From FEN-1219 sp963713355 (GTDB taxonomy: Bacteria > Pseudomonadota > Gammaproteobacteria > Steroidobacterales > Rariloculaceae), in NCBI GenBank assembly GCA_963713355.1, contig CAVQLK010000008.1:186001-250000 (forward strand): a stretch of 64,000 nt of DNA, read 5' to 3'. The notes beneath the pieces were generated by a model. The model worked only from the letters and a program-made list of their open reading frames with translations. It was not told where the DNA came from and did no database searches. The stretch's first letter is position 1. Every line of letters begins with the position of its first letter. This document shows, piece by piece, positions 8,961 through 17,216 of this stretch. Both the position numbers and the translations under genes were made by a program.

Positions 8961-9628
8961 GCTCGGTCGTCACCGTGCATGGCCTTTGGATGCGGGGTGC
9001 CGCGATGGCCGCGCTGCGCGAGCGCCTCGCGCCGAGCGGGCTCGAGTTCTACAACTTTTCTTATCCATCGGTCGCCGGCACGCTCACGAGTTGCGCGGCA
9101 GCGCTCGCCGAATACATCGATGGCGTGCGCGGCGACACGGTGCATCTCGTCGGCCACAGCCTCGGTGGAGTGTTGATCCGCGCGATGCTCGACAGCCATT
9201 TGCCGGCACGCCTGGGGCGCGTCGTCTGCCTCGGCGCGCCGCTGCGGGGCAGCCGCACGGCCGCACGGCTTGCGCGCGTCCCCGGGGGTGGGCGCCTCAT
9301 CGGTCGCTGCCTCGCCGACGTCAACGCGTGCGGCGGTTTCAGCGCATGGCAGGCCGGGGTGGAGGCCGGCAGCATCGCGGGGAGCCTCCCGTTCGGCGTG
9401 GGCCGCCTGCTGGGTCCGTTTCGCGAGCCCAACGACGGCACGGTCGCGGTTGCCGAAACGGAGATTGCCGGCCTGGCCGACCACATCGTGCTACCCGTCT
9501 CGCACGTCGCGCTGCTCTGGTCGAGGGAGGTCGCGGCACAGACAGGGCACTTTCTCGAGCACGGGCGGTTCCGTCGCGCGCCAGCGGCTCGAAGCGGCTC
9601 GCAGCGCGAGCCTCGAGCGAGGATCTAG
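8957..9628 (+). CDS. Alpha/beta hydrolase, lipase-like
   Basis: Predicted cytoplasmic serine hydrolase of about 223 aa. HGLWMRG near the N-terminus forms the oxyanion loop. The nucleophile elbow is GHSLGG with Ser68, an acidic residue is likely in the EPNDGTV stretch, and the catalytic His is probably in PVSHVALL. GTG at 8957 overlaps the nudB stop. The frame stays open further upstream but would run across nudB. It resembles PGAP1/lipase class 2 proteins. The substrate cannot be told from sequence. Confidence 0.75.
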   Translation: MSSVVTVHGLWMRGAAMAALRERLAPSGLEFYNFSYPSVAGTLTSCAAALAEYIDGVRGDTVHLVGHSLGGVLIRAMLDSHLPARLGRVVCLGAPLRGSRTAARLARVPGGGRLIGRCLADVNACGGFSAWQAGVEAGSIAGSLPFGVGRLLGPFREPNDGTVAVAETEIAGLADHIVLPVSHVALLWSREVAAQTGHFLEHGRFRRAPAARSGSQREPRARI

Positions 9629-9894
9629 CGCGGCGCCGGCGTTAGGGGGGAATGCCAGCAGCCGCGCTAGGGCGTCGGTCGCCATTGCCACTATCGGCCA
9701 GTTGCCGCCGTTGCAACATTCGACCTTGGTCCAATGAGGTTTCGGCTCAGCGGCATGAGCCTAAAGGGCTATGGAGCGAGGCCGGAAGCGGGTTCCAAAT
9801 CGGAGAGCGGTGGCGTGATCGCGCGCTGTCGATGTGACGCTCGGTTTGCGCCATTGCAGGACTCCAGTCGCAAAACCCTTAGGGAGATAGTCAA

Positions 9895-10476
9895 GTGAAG
9901 AAGAGCACCTTTGTCGGAACCGCGGGCACTACGCTCGCATTGTTGTGGACCCAGTCGTCGCTCGCGCAGCTCAATTGCGACGACCTGACGTTCACGGGAC
10001 CCGTCGCTCGGCAGTTCCCGGACGCGCGCGACGCCTGTCTAGGCGTCGAGACTCGCGAAGGCCGGCCGTACGCGCACTTCAACGCGCGCATCAGAAACGT
10101 CCGCAGCAACGTCGTCGAGGCGGAATTCAAATTGCCCGATGGCACGTACGGCCGGCCGATTACGTTCACGCCAGATCCGGACGCGCGCGTGCGCATCGCG
10201 GGGCGCGATTATCGCTATCGCGATTTGTCGCGCGGCCAAGAGCTCGACGTCTGGCTACCGCCGGATCGATGGGAGATCGTGATGCCGGCGGATCCGCAGC
10301 AATCGTTCGCGGCCGCTCCGACCGTCGCGGTTTTTGCGATCTCCGAGCCGGCACCGGCGCTTGCCGCCAACACGCTCCCGCGGACGGCAAGCGTGCTGCC
10401 GCTCGCCGGAGCGCTCGGTGGGCTGCTGACCGTTCTCGGATTCGCCGTGGGGAGAATTCGCCGCCGGCTCTTCTGA
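9895..10476 (+). CDS. Secreted protein with C-terminal LPRTA sortase signal
   Basis: 193 aa, start GTG with GGGAG nearby. It has an N-terminal signal peptide (MKKSTFVGTAGTTLALLWTQ, likely cut after SLAQ). The middle region has two cysteines and is rich in beta-type sequence; I do not recognise a domain. The C-terminus has the three parts of a cell-wall sorting signal: LPRTA (161-165), a hydrophobic helix (about 167-186) and the basic tail RIRRRLF. A class D-like sortase lies immediately downstream in the opposite direction, so this is its likely substrate. Such signals are rare in Gram-negative bacteria. Confidence 0.75.
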   Translation: MKKSTFVGTAGTTLALLWTQSSLAQLNCDDLTFTGPVARQFPDARDACLGVETREGRPYAHFNARIRNVRSNVVEAEFKLPDGTYGRPITFTPDPDARVRIAGRDYRYRDLSRGQELDVWLPPDRWEIVMPADPQQSFAAAPTVAVFAISEPAPALAANTLPRTASVLPLAGALGGLLTVLGFAVGRIRRRLF

Positions 10477-10498
10477 GCGGCTTCGCAGAGCGGGCCGC

Positions 10499-10528
10499 AT
10501 CCCCGGGCCCACGGGCGGGCTCGGGGAT
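10499..10528. terminator. Inverted repeat between convergent genes, likely bidirectional terminator
   Basis: ATCCCCG (10499-10505) pairs with CGGGGAT (10522-10528), with further GC pairing possible inside. It sits between the stop of the LPRTA protein gene and the stop of the sortase gene on the other strand. No long T-run follows. Confidence 0.5.
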
Positions 10529-10551
10529 CGGCGGCCTTCGGTTGCAGAGAT

Positions 10552-11331
10552 CTAGCGAGCGCCGCTCGCAGCAGCGGTTTCGGCCGCACCCTTGACGATG
10601 TATCGCTGCGGCGCGTCGCCGATGAAATAGAACGGATAGCACGTAACGAGCGTCAGCGTCGCGGTGTCGGTCGGCGCGAGGACGTACACATCCGTGGGCT
10701 CGACGATCATGAGGTCGGTGATGCGGTAGTGTGTCGTGCCGTCGACCGATTCCACGCCGATCGTGTCGCCGATACGGACGTCCTTGAGCCCGCGGAAGAA
10801 GCCGTCTCGATGGGCCGCGAGGCCGAGGTTCCCTGCAGCGCCGATATCGGCGGTGCCTTCGATTCGGCCGATGCCTCGGTTCAGCGTGAGCTCGGACGTC
10901 CCGTCGAAGATCGGGGCCTCGAGCGCGATGGACGGGATCCTAAGCACGCCGAGCGGCGCGTCGTGGTCGACGCCCTTGGCCTCGAGGTACGCGGCGATGC
11001 GCGTCTCATTCCATAACGTTTGGTCAGGATCGGCCGAGAGCTCGGGCTGGGCGGCGGCAGAAGGCGAGGCGGACGGCTCCGCGGATAAGACGGCGGCGCT
11101 ATGCTCGCGGCGTGCCTGCTCGAACGCGTCGAGCGCTTGCTCGCGGCCACGCGCGCCATCGATCCGCGCAGCGGCGTACACGATGAGGAGCGTGGCTCCC
11201 GTGAACAGAAGCAGGCCTTGGAGCAGACGCAGGGCGGTGTTCGCGCGCGCGCGCGCGGCAGAACGGCGCACGCTTTGCTTCGTCCGGCCCTTATCACTGC
11301 GATCGAGCCCAACTGAGCTTGAAATTCCCAT
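10552..11331 (-). CDS. Sortase, class D-like
   Basis: Membrane-bound cysteine transpeptidase of 259 aa. It has a basic cytoplasmic N-terminus, one membrane helix (about 33-57), an Ala/Ser/Glu-rich linker and a C-terminal sortase fold beginning near LGVLRIPSIALEAPIF. The catalytic set is present: His174 (LAAHRDGFF), Cys231 (LTLVTCYPF) and Arg243 (PQRYIV). TLVTC matches the sortase TLxTC motif. The ATG at 11331 has GGAG upstream. Its expected substrate is the neighbouring protein ending in LPRTA-helix-RIRRRLF, whose motif resembles the LPNTA/LPQTG signals used by class D enzymes. Confidence 0.9.
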   Translation of the reverse strand: MGISSSVGLDRSDKGRTKQSVRRSAARARANTALRLLQGLLLFTGATLLIVYAAARIDGARGREQALDAFEQARREHSAAVLSAEPSASPSAAAQPELSADPDQTLWNETRIAAYLEAKGVDHDAPLGVLRIPSIALEAPIFDGTSELTLNRGIGRIEGTADIGAAGNLGLAAHRDGFFRGLKDVRIGDTIGVESVDGTTHYRITDLMIVEPTDVYVLAPTDTATLTLVTCYPFYFIGDAPQRYIVKGAAETAAASGAR

Positions 11332-11469
11332 GCCGCTCCGGTGCGGAGATCGCTTGAGACCCTACTCTCGAATGCTCCGTGAGCACGGAGTATCGGACCA
11401 AAGTCCGACGAGGCCCACCACCCGAAGGTCGCATTCCGCTTTGTTGCGGGAACGTGCTGACTGTGCTCC

Positions 11470-11868
11470 ATGGAGAGCGCCTCACCGCTGATCGCGATCG
11501 TCGACGACGAGGCGTCGATTTGCAGGGCGTTGCTACGGCTGCTGCGGGTTTCGAGCTGCCGCGCGGAGGCCTTCTGCTCACCGCTCCTGTTTCTGGAGTC
11601 GTTGGCCGAGCGCGTGCCCGACTGTGTCGTGCTCGACTTACAGATGCCGGCGATGACCGGCGTCGAGGTGCTACAGCATTTGCGGCGCTTGCCGGACCCA
11701 CCGCCCGTGATCATCATCACGGCGGATGACGAGCCGAAAACGCGCGAGCGCTGTCTCGCTCTCGGCGCCGTCCGTTACCTGCAAAAACCGGTCGAAGGCG
11801 AGTTCCTGATCGACTCGATCCAGCAGGCCGTGAGCGCCAAATTAGATGCGCCGGAGGTGCGCTCGTAA
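11470..11868 (+). CDS. Single-domain response regulator (receiver only)
   Basis: 132 aa receiver domain with no output domain. The acidic pocket is VDDE at 11-14, the phosphoacceptor is Asp56 (VVLDLQMP), and the Thr and Lys of the switch are in IIITADD and YLQKPV (Lys106). Its closest look is the FixJ/NarL-type receiver. It diverges from the sortase gene across 138 bases. No kinase is adjacent; the nearest is the PAS/GAF kinase at 51.3 kb. It may act by protein contact. Confidence 0.85.
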   Translation: MESASPLIAIVDDEASICRALLRLLRVSSCRAEAFCSPLLFLESLAERVPDCVVLDLQMPAMTGVEVLQHLRRLPDPPPVIIITADDEPKTRERCLALGAVRYLQKPVEGEFLIDSIQQAVSAKLDAPEVRS

Positions 11869-12852
11869 TCAATTCGGAAAGACGGTTTTCCAGTCTTCCT
11901 CGATGCTGACGAGCGTCCAGCCGTTCGCGACGGCTTCGTCCCAGGCCTCGTCCAGTCGCCCAATCGCGGAGTCACGGTCGTACGCCCACTCGCGCTCGGA
12001 GTCGGTGTGGTGAACGAGCAGCGCAAAACGCGCGCCCGTTCCTGCCATCGTCCACTGCAGCATCTGCAGATCGCCGTCCGAGTTGCCGAACGCCATGACG
12101 GGACGGCGCCCGATGTGCTGCTGGATGCCTACGGGCTTGCCGGCCTTGTCGTCGACTAAGTCCACTTCCGGCAACTTCAGCAACACGGGCGCGCCGCCGC
12201 GCAGCTCGAGCTTCAGCTCGCCGCTGCTGCCGATGACTTGCTCCGGTGGAATTCCATAGACTTTTTCCGTCCACGGGCGCATGAACTCGATGCCGCCGCC
12301 CGACACGATGTAGGTCTTGAAGCCATTGGCGCGCAAGTAGGCGAGCAGCTCGAGCATCGGCTGATAGACCATCTCGGTGTAGAGCTTGCCGGTAGTCGGA
12401 TGGCGCGCGGCCGCAATCCAATCGCCAACGGTTGCGCTGAACTCGTCGGTGGTCATGCCCGTATGCGTAGCCGCGAACATCTGCATCAGCTCGCGCTCCC
12501 CGACGTTGCCGAGAAGGTGCTCGAGGTCGTTCTCGAGCACGGCGGCGAACGGCTGCTGCGTGCGCCATTCGGGATGCTGTGCGGCGAGCGCCTCGACGCG
12601 ATCGATCATGAATTTGAGCTGCACATAGATGGGCTGCTCGGCCCAGAGCGTGCCGTCGTTATCGAACGTTGCGATGCGCTCCGCCGGCGGCACGAATCCC
12701 GGCGAGGTCGGCTGCGTGGCTCGCTCGACGAAGGCGACGATGGCGCGCTTCGGCGCCGTGTCGTTCCACGATGGGAGCAGGTCTAGCTGGGCAGATAACG
12801 CCGAGCTCGTGAGAACGAGCACGGCGGGTAATACCGCAGCGAACAACCGCAT
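11869..12852 (-). CDS. Secreted HAD-superfamily phosphatase
   Basis: About 327 aa from the ATG at 12852, which gives a clear signal peptide (MRLFAAVLPAVLVLTSSALS). A longer frame to 12921 would bury it. HAD motifs are all present: motif I FDNDGTLW with the two catalytic Asp, motif II IVSGGG, the Lys of motif III near VDDKAGK, and motif IV GNSDGD. The protein should work in the periplasm on a phosphomonoester. The substrate is unknown. Its stop abuts the convergent receiver gene. Confidence 0.82.
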   Translation of the reverse strand: MRLFAAVLPAVLVLTSSALSAQLDLLPSWNDTAPKRAIVAFVERATQPTSPGFVPPAERIATFDNDGTLWAEQPIYVQLKFMIDRVEALAAQHPEWRTQQPFAAVLENDLEHLLGNVGERELMQMFAATHTGMTTDEFSATVGDWIAAARHPTTGKLYTEMVYQPMLELLAYLRANGFKTYIVSGGGIEFMRPWTEKVYGIPPEQVIGSSGELKLELRGGAPVLLKLPEVDLVDDKAGKPVGIQQHIGRRPVMAFGNSDGDLQMLQWTMAGTGARFALLVHHTDSEREWAYDRDSAIGRLDEAWDEAVANGWTLVSIEEDWKTVFPN

Positions 12853-12924
12853 GGGCGCTCTATGCCGGCTCGTCGAGCGATCGCTCTCGGGAGTGCGTGC
12901 GCCTCCCGATGACGCCGGCATCCC

Positions 12925-13628
12925 TCAGACGCCTTCGATCTCTTCGAGGCGCCTGCGCAGCAGCGAAGCCCAGTACGATCCCAAGCGCCGGACTTCCGTC
13001 CAGGCCGTCACGGTGTTGACCTCGAACGCGAACGGCGATTCGGCCGCGCGTCGATCCGCGACGCGGCCGAGGATCTCGCCGCTCTCCGAATCGCGCAGCT
13101 CCATGACCAGCGTGGCCTCGCCGACGGAGGTCAAGTACACGCCGCCTCGGCCGAATCTCGCTGAGTCTATGTCGGGCGGAATGTTCGAGACCACGTCGAT
13201 AATGGTGCCCACGAGCAGCAGCACGTCGGGCCCCGGCGAGGAGACGAGCTCGTAACGCTCGAGCTTCCGAGCTCCGTCTCGAACGCCGTCTTGAGCTCGC
13301 GGGATAGCCGCTCCTTGTTCTCTTCCTGGACGGGGAACTGCGATTCGTTGCGCGCTTGGAAGTCGCTGACGGGCTCGAGCTTGCGGAACGCGATCCCCTG
13401 GCTCACGACCATCAGCTTCTTGTACGGCGTCAGGTCGAACGTCGGTTTCACCCAGGCCGCATCGACGACGCTCTTCTGGACTCGCACGAGCCCGTCGTGC
13501 GTGACCTCCGCGTCAGGCCCGGTTTCGATGCGAGGTTGTTTCGGTGCGGCGCCGCCGCTGCCCGCGTAAAGCCCGATGGCAAGCGTGGCGGCGGCGACTC
13601 GAGCTGCGATTCGGAAGCGACGCGTCAT
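12925..13628 (-). pseudogene. DUF3313-like secreted protein, one frameshift
   Basis: Two frames join into one protein. The first (13628 down to about 13270) gives a signal peptide and RVQKSVVDAAWVKPTFDL, ending near LKTAFETELG. The second (about 13265 to 12925) continues KLERYELVSSPGPDVLLLVG and finishes LRRRLEEIEGV. One base is missing on the coding strand in the context CTCGG-AAGC (plus strand about 13265-13269). The joined protein, about 234 aa, resembles DUF3313 lipoprotein-like proteins, though no lipobox Cys is seen. The frameshift may be a sequencing error, because both halves are well preserved. Confidence 0.6.
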
Positions 13629-13740
13629 GACTTCATCCCCTTTGGCTAGTGGAGCGTTCTTTCTTCCCGCTCCGGTCGACGATGTTCCGCTGCGCCCCCG
13701 GAACTTGCAAATAGGCCGTTGGGCGCATGTTCATCCGGCC

Positions 13741-13754
13741 CCTAAGTCCTATGG
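13741..13754 (+). promoter_or_regulatory. CCTAAGTCC-type motif, copy 1
   Basis: CCTAAGTCCTATGG, whose last base is 68 bases before the ATG of the next gene. A near-identical copy (CCTAAGTCCAATGG) stands at the same distance before the small secreted protein gene at 21818. Possible activator or operator site; no known regulator is assigned. Confidence 0.35.
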
Positions 13755-13765
13755 TTCTAATGCGC

Positions 13766-13777
13766 TGTCTGCAGACA
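13766..13777. promoter_or_regulatory. Perfect 12-base palindrome TGTCTGCAGACA
   Basis: Self-complementary 12-mer 45 bases before the start codon of the secreted protein gene at 13822. It lies just downstream of the CCTAAGTCC motif. It could be an operator for a dimeric regulator; only its symmetry and position support this. Confidence 0.25.
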
Positions 13778-13821
13778 ATGAGTGCCAGGCCGCTCGCATC
13801 GTTGCCGTGCCGGAGACCCGT

Positions 13822-14262
13822 ATGAACTTTTTCCGCCCGAGCGAGAACGTCGATCGACTCCTGACCACCGGCATGTTGAGCTTCTTGTGCTGCGGGGCCG
13901 TGTTCGGCGAAGACCTTTCGGGGTCCGATTCGCTGCTCTGCTACGGCTTGTCGGCAGCGCGCTGCGAAATCGGCGCGCCGTGCGAGGCGTTGGCGCCCTG
14001 GCAGCTCAAATTACCGGACTTCGTGAAGCTGGACTTGCGCGGCAAGCGCATTCACACCACGGCCGCGAGCCCCGAGGAACGCGAGACGCCGCTGCAGAGC
14101 GTGCAACGCGACAACGGCACGATCTTGATTCACGGCGCGCAAGGCGAGCGCGCGTTCAGCTGGCTCATCGACGAGTTGAGCGGAGACGGGACACTCAGCG
14201 TCGCGGGGCACGGGCAGAGCGTCACGGTCTTCACGGTGTGCACGGCCGTCGACAAGCTGTAG
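13822..14262 (+). CDS. Small secreted protein of unknown function
   Basis: 146 aa from the ATG at 13822. The N-terminus (MNFFRPSENVDRLLTTGMLS then FLCCGAVFG) looks like a signal or anchor segment. Four cysteines follow in the first part of the mature protein (LLCYGLSAARCEIGAPCEA) and one near the end (VCTAVDKL). I recognise no domain. Possible operator motifs lie upstream, and a glycine-zipper protein gene follows 31 bases later, so the two may be co-transcribed. Confidence 0.6.
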   Translation: MNFFRPSENVDRLLTTGMLSFLCCGAVFGEDLSGSDSLLCYGLSAARCEIGAPCEALAPWQLKLPDFVKLDLRGKRIHTTAASPEERETPLQSVQRDNGTILIHGAQGERAFSWLIDELSGDGTLSVAGHGQSVTVFTVCTAVDKL

Positions 14263-14293
14263 CGTGCAACAAAACGTCATGAGGTAACCGAAG

Positions 14294-14794
14294 ATGCGCA
14301 TAGCTTCGAACACCGTTCTCGTTGCCGCGCTGACTCTGGTCGGCCACTCGGCGGTCGCGCAAAGCGTGTCGTCCTCCCTGGGCCTCGTCGTCTATCCGAG
14401 CAACAACCAGGCTGCATCGCAGATAGCCAAGGACGAAGGCGAATGCCATGCCTGGGCGCGCCAAAACACCGGGATCGATCCGGCCAATCCGATGGCCGGT
14501 GTCCAAGTCGAGCAGGCTCCGCCGCCCGGCGGTCCACCGGCCGGGGGCGGGGCGGTTCGCGGCGCGGCAAAGGGCGCGATCATCGGCGATCTCGCCGACG
14601 AGGACCGCAGCGAGTACGCCGCCGCGGGCGCAGTCATCGGAGCGGCTCGCGGGGCCAGGCAGCGCCAAGCGCACGCTGCTCAAGCGCAGCAGCAGGCGCA
14701 AGCCCAAAACCAAGCGATCGCTCAGGAACGACTCGGGATGTTCACGAAGGCGTTCTCGGTGTGCATGGAAGCGCGCAGCTACTCGGTGCGGTAA
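14294..14794 (+). CDS. Secreted glycine-zipper-like protein
   Basis: 166 aa with a signal peptide (MRIASNTVLVAALTLVGHSA, cut after AVAQ). The centre is a Gly/Ala-rich helix pair resembling YMGG/glycine-zipper proteins (GAAKGAIIGDLADEDRSEY, then AAAGAVIGAARGA). It is followed by a long Gln/Ala stretch and a C-terminal FSVCMEARSYSV with a cysteine that may pair with the one in GECHAWAR. It probably inserts in or coats the outer membrane. The function is unknown. Confidence 0.7.
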   Translation: MRIASNTVLVAALTLVGHSAVAQSVSSSLGLVVYPSNNQAASQIAKDEGECHAWARQNTGIDPANPMAGVQVEQAPPPGGPPAGGGAVRGAAKGAIIGDLADEDRSEYAAAGAVIGAARGARQRQAHAAQAQQQAQAQNQAIAQERLGMFTKAFSVCMEARSYSVR

Positions 14795-14875
14795 TCCGTT
14801 ACGACGCGAATCGACCATTTCGATTGCGCTCCGTCGCCTGCTAGTGCGTAGAACGCGACCGAGCGGAGTACATTC

Positions 14876-17134
14876 ATGACGTCACGCGCTCGGCTGTCGC
14901 TCGCGGCCGCCCTCGCGTTGCTCGGTCCATTGTGCGGAATCGCGGCCGCGCAAGATGCGCCTGCCGCGGGGACATCGCGGCCGAGGATCGGTCTCGTGCT
15001 CGCGGGCGGCGGAGCGAAAGGGGCCGCGCACATCGGAGTGCTGCGGATTCTCGACGAGCTTCGCGTTCCCGTCGATTGCGTCGTCGGCACGAGCATGGGT
15101 GCGCTCGTCGGTGCGGCGTTCGCGACCGGCATGCGTCCCGCCGAGATCGAGCGTCAGGTGCTCGCGATCGATTGGCAGCGGACCGTCGGCGGCCAGGGCC
15201 GTCGCGACCGGATGCCGATCAAGCGCAAGCTCGCGACGATGACCTACACGCTTCCGATCGAGGTCGGAATGAACCGCAACGGTATAAGCATGCCGGGCGG
15301 GCTCATCGTCACGCAGGAGATCGAGCAGTTCATCCGCACGCTCGTCGCGCCGTTCCGCTACACGCGGGATTTCGACGAGCTGCCGATCCCGTTTCGCGCC
15401 GTCGCAACGGACATGGTGGCGGGCGAGGTCGTGATCCTCGACAACGGCGACCTCTCGGAGGCCATGCGTGCCAGCATGGCGTTGCCCGGTGTTTTCTCGC
15501 CCGTGACGCTCGAGGGAAAGGTGCTATCCGACGGCGGCATGATGCGCAATCTGCCGGTCGACATCGGGCGCGAGCTCTGCGCGGACGTCGTGATCGCAGT
15601 TTGGATGTCGTCGCCGCCGGCCGAGGCCTCGGGCCTGACGTCGGCGCTGAGTCTCGTAGGGCGCTCGATCGACGTCATGATCGGCGCGAACGAGCGCCTG
15701 CAGATCGCGAGCTTGACGCCGCGCGACGTCGCGATCGACGTGCCCATGGGCGACATCGGGACGAGTGACTTCACGCGTATCCCGGAAGCCGTCGAGCTCG
15801 GCCGCCGCCGCGCCAACGACCTGCGCGAGCAGCTGGGCCGTTACTCGGTGCCGGAGGCCGAGTATCTCGCCTGGCTGGCCTCACTTAGCCGCACGCAGGC
15901 TCCAGAAACCGCGCTCGCCGAGGTGCGAATCGTCGGCACCGAGCGCGTGAATCCCGAGTACGTGCGAGCGCAGCTCGAGAACGCAGCCCCCGGCTCGATC
16001 TTGAGCGCCGAGGCTCTCGCCGAGGACACGGAGCGCGTCTATGCGCTCGGCGACTTCGAGGGCGTGGACTACACGCTCACCGGACCCGCGGGCGCGCGCG
16101 TGCTCGAGATCACGCCCGTGGAGAAGGGGTGGGGCCCGAACTTCTTCCGCTTCGATCTCGGCCTGGCGACGTACGAAGGCGGCGACATGTTCGCGATCTT
16201 GCGGCTCGACCACGACCGCACCTGGATGAACTCGCGCGGCGGCCAGTGGCACAACGCGCTGCAGCTGGGCCGGCAGTCGTTGCTGGTATCGGACTTTTAC
16301 CAGCCGCTCGATGTGCGCCAGCGGTTTTTCGTGCAACCGATCCTGCAATCCCAAGAGAAAATCGAAGACATCTATGTGGATCGCGACCGAGTCGCGCGTT
16401 ATGAGTTGCGCGAGCGGTATGGCCAGGTCGACATCGGTGTGAACTTCGGCACGACCACGCAGCTGCGCCTCGGCCTACGTAACGGCTGGCACGAGGCCAT
16501 GGTCGACACCGGAGTGCCGGCGCTGCCGGAGCTCGAGCGGACGACGGATACGTCGTACCAGTTCCGGGCGTTCTTGGACACGCGGAACTCCGTCGCGCTG
16601 CCGACGCATGGCGCGTTCCTGACCTCGCGTTACGTCGACTCCGACGATGCGCTCGGCGGCGAGTTCGACTACAGCCTCATCGAGGGCTTCTACGCCCAGG
16701 CGTTCGGCGTTCGTGGCGATAACTCGCTGACGGTCGCGGTCGGCGCGGCCGACACGCTGACTGGCGAGCTGCCCGTAACGGAGTTGTTCACGCTCGGCGG
16801 CATCCGCACGTTCCCGGGCTTGCGGCCGGGCGAGCTCCGCGGCAGCAGCTATTGGACGATGAGCGCGCGCTACGCGTGGCAGCTCGTCGAGATCTCACCT
16901 CTTTCCGGCCAGGCGCTGTATGCAGGCGTCCGCGCTCAGGTCGGCGAGATGCGCAAGCGGTTCGACGGGCTCGAGCCGGAGGTCCTCTACGGGTTGTCGG
17001 GCTCCATCGGCGGCCGGACGCCGATCGGCCCGTTTCTGTTCTCGCTTGGCTACGTGGACGGCGGCGAGTGGCAGCTGCAGTTCACGCTCGGCCGGCCCGT
17101 CGCGGAAGGCTCGCTATTCGACGAGCTCCAATGA
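14876..17134 (+). CDS. Patatin-like phospholipase with POTRA and outer-membrane barrel (type Vd-like)
   Basis: 752 aa outer-membrane lipase resembling PlpD/FplA. It has a signal peptide (1-26) and a patatin domain with oxyanion loop GGGAKG (44-49), nucleophile elbow GTSMG (Ser73) and catalytic Asp in SDGG (Asp218). A POTRA-like domain (about 342-405, VRIVGTERVNPEYVRAQLEN) follows, then a BamA/Omp85-type barrel from about 415 to the end with TLGGIRTFPGLRPGELRGS. The enzyme domain would be displayed or held at the outer membrane and act on phospholipids. It opens a four-gene same-strand unit of envelope proteins. Confidence 0.9.
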   Translation: MTSRARLSLAAALALLGPLCGIAAAQDAPAAGTSRPRIGLVLAGGGAKGAAHIGVLRILDELRVPVDCVVGTSMGALVGAAFATGMRPAEIERQVLAIDWQRTVGGQGRRDRMPIKRKLATMTYTLPIEVGMNRNGISMPGGLIVTQEIEQFIRTLVAPFRYTRDFDELPIPFRAVATDMVAGEVVILDNGDLSEAMRASMALPGVFSPVTLEGKVLSDGGMMRNLPVDIGRELCADVVIAVWMSSPPAEASGLTSALSLVGRSIDVMIGANERLQIASLTPRDVAIDVPMGDIGTSDFTRIPEAVELGRRRANDLREQLGRYSVPEAEYLAWLASLSRTQAPETALAEVRIVGTERVNPEYVRAQLENAAPGSILSAEALAEDTERVYALGDFEGVDYTLTGPAGARVLEITPVEKGWGPNFFRFDLGLATYEGGDMFAILRLDHDRTWMNSRGGQWHNALQLGRQSLLVSDFYQPLDVRQRFFVQPILQSQEKIEDIYVDRDRVARYELRERYGQVDIGVNFGTTTQLRLGLRNGWHEAMVDTGVPALPELERTTDTSYQFRAFLDTRNSVALPTHGAFLTSRYVDSDDALGGEFDYSLIEGFYAQAFGVRGDNSLTVAVGAADTLTGELPVTELFTLGGIRTFPGLRPGELRGSSYWTMSARYAWQLVEISPLSGQALYAGVRAQVGEMRKRFDGLEPEVLYGLSGSIGGRTPIGPFLFSLGYVDGGEWQLQFTLGRPVAEGSLFDELQ

Positions 17135-17216
17135 GCGCCGCACTACGACCTTTCGCCAATACCGACGTGCTCGGCGGTATGATGCTCTGCCATCCACGAC
17201 CGCCACGAAGGCCGAC

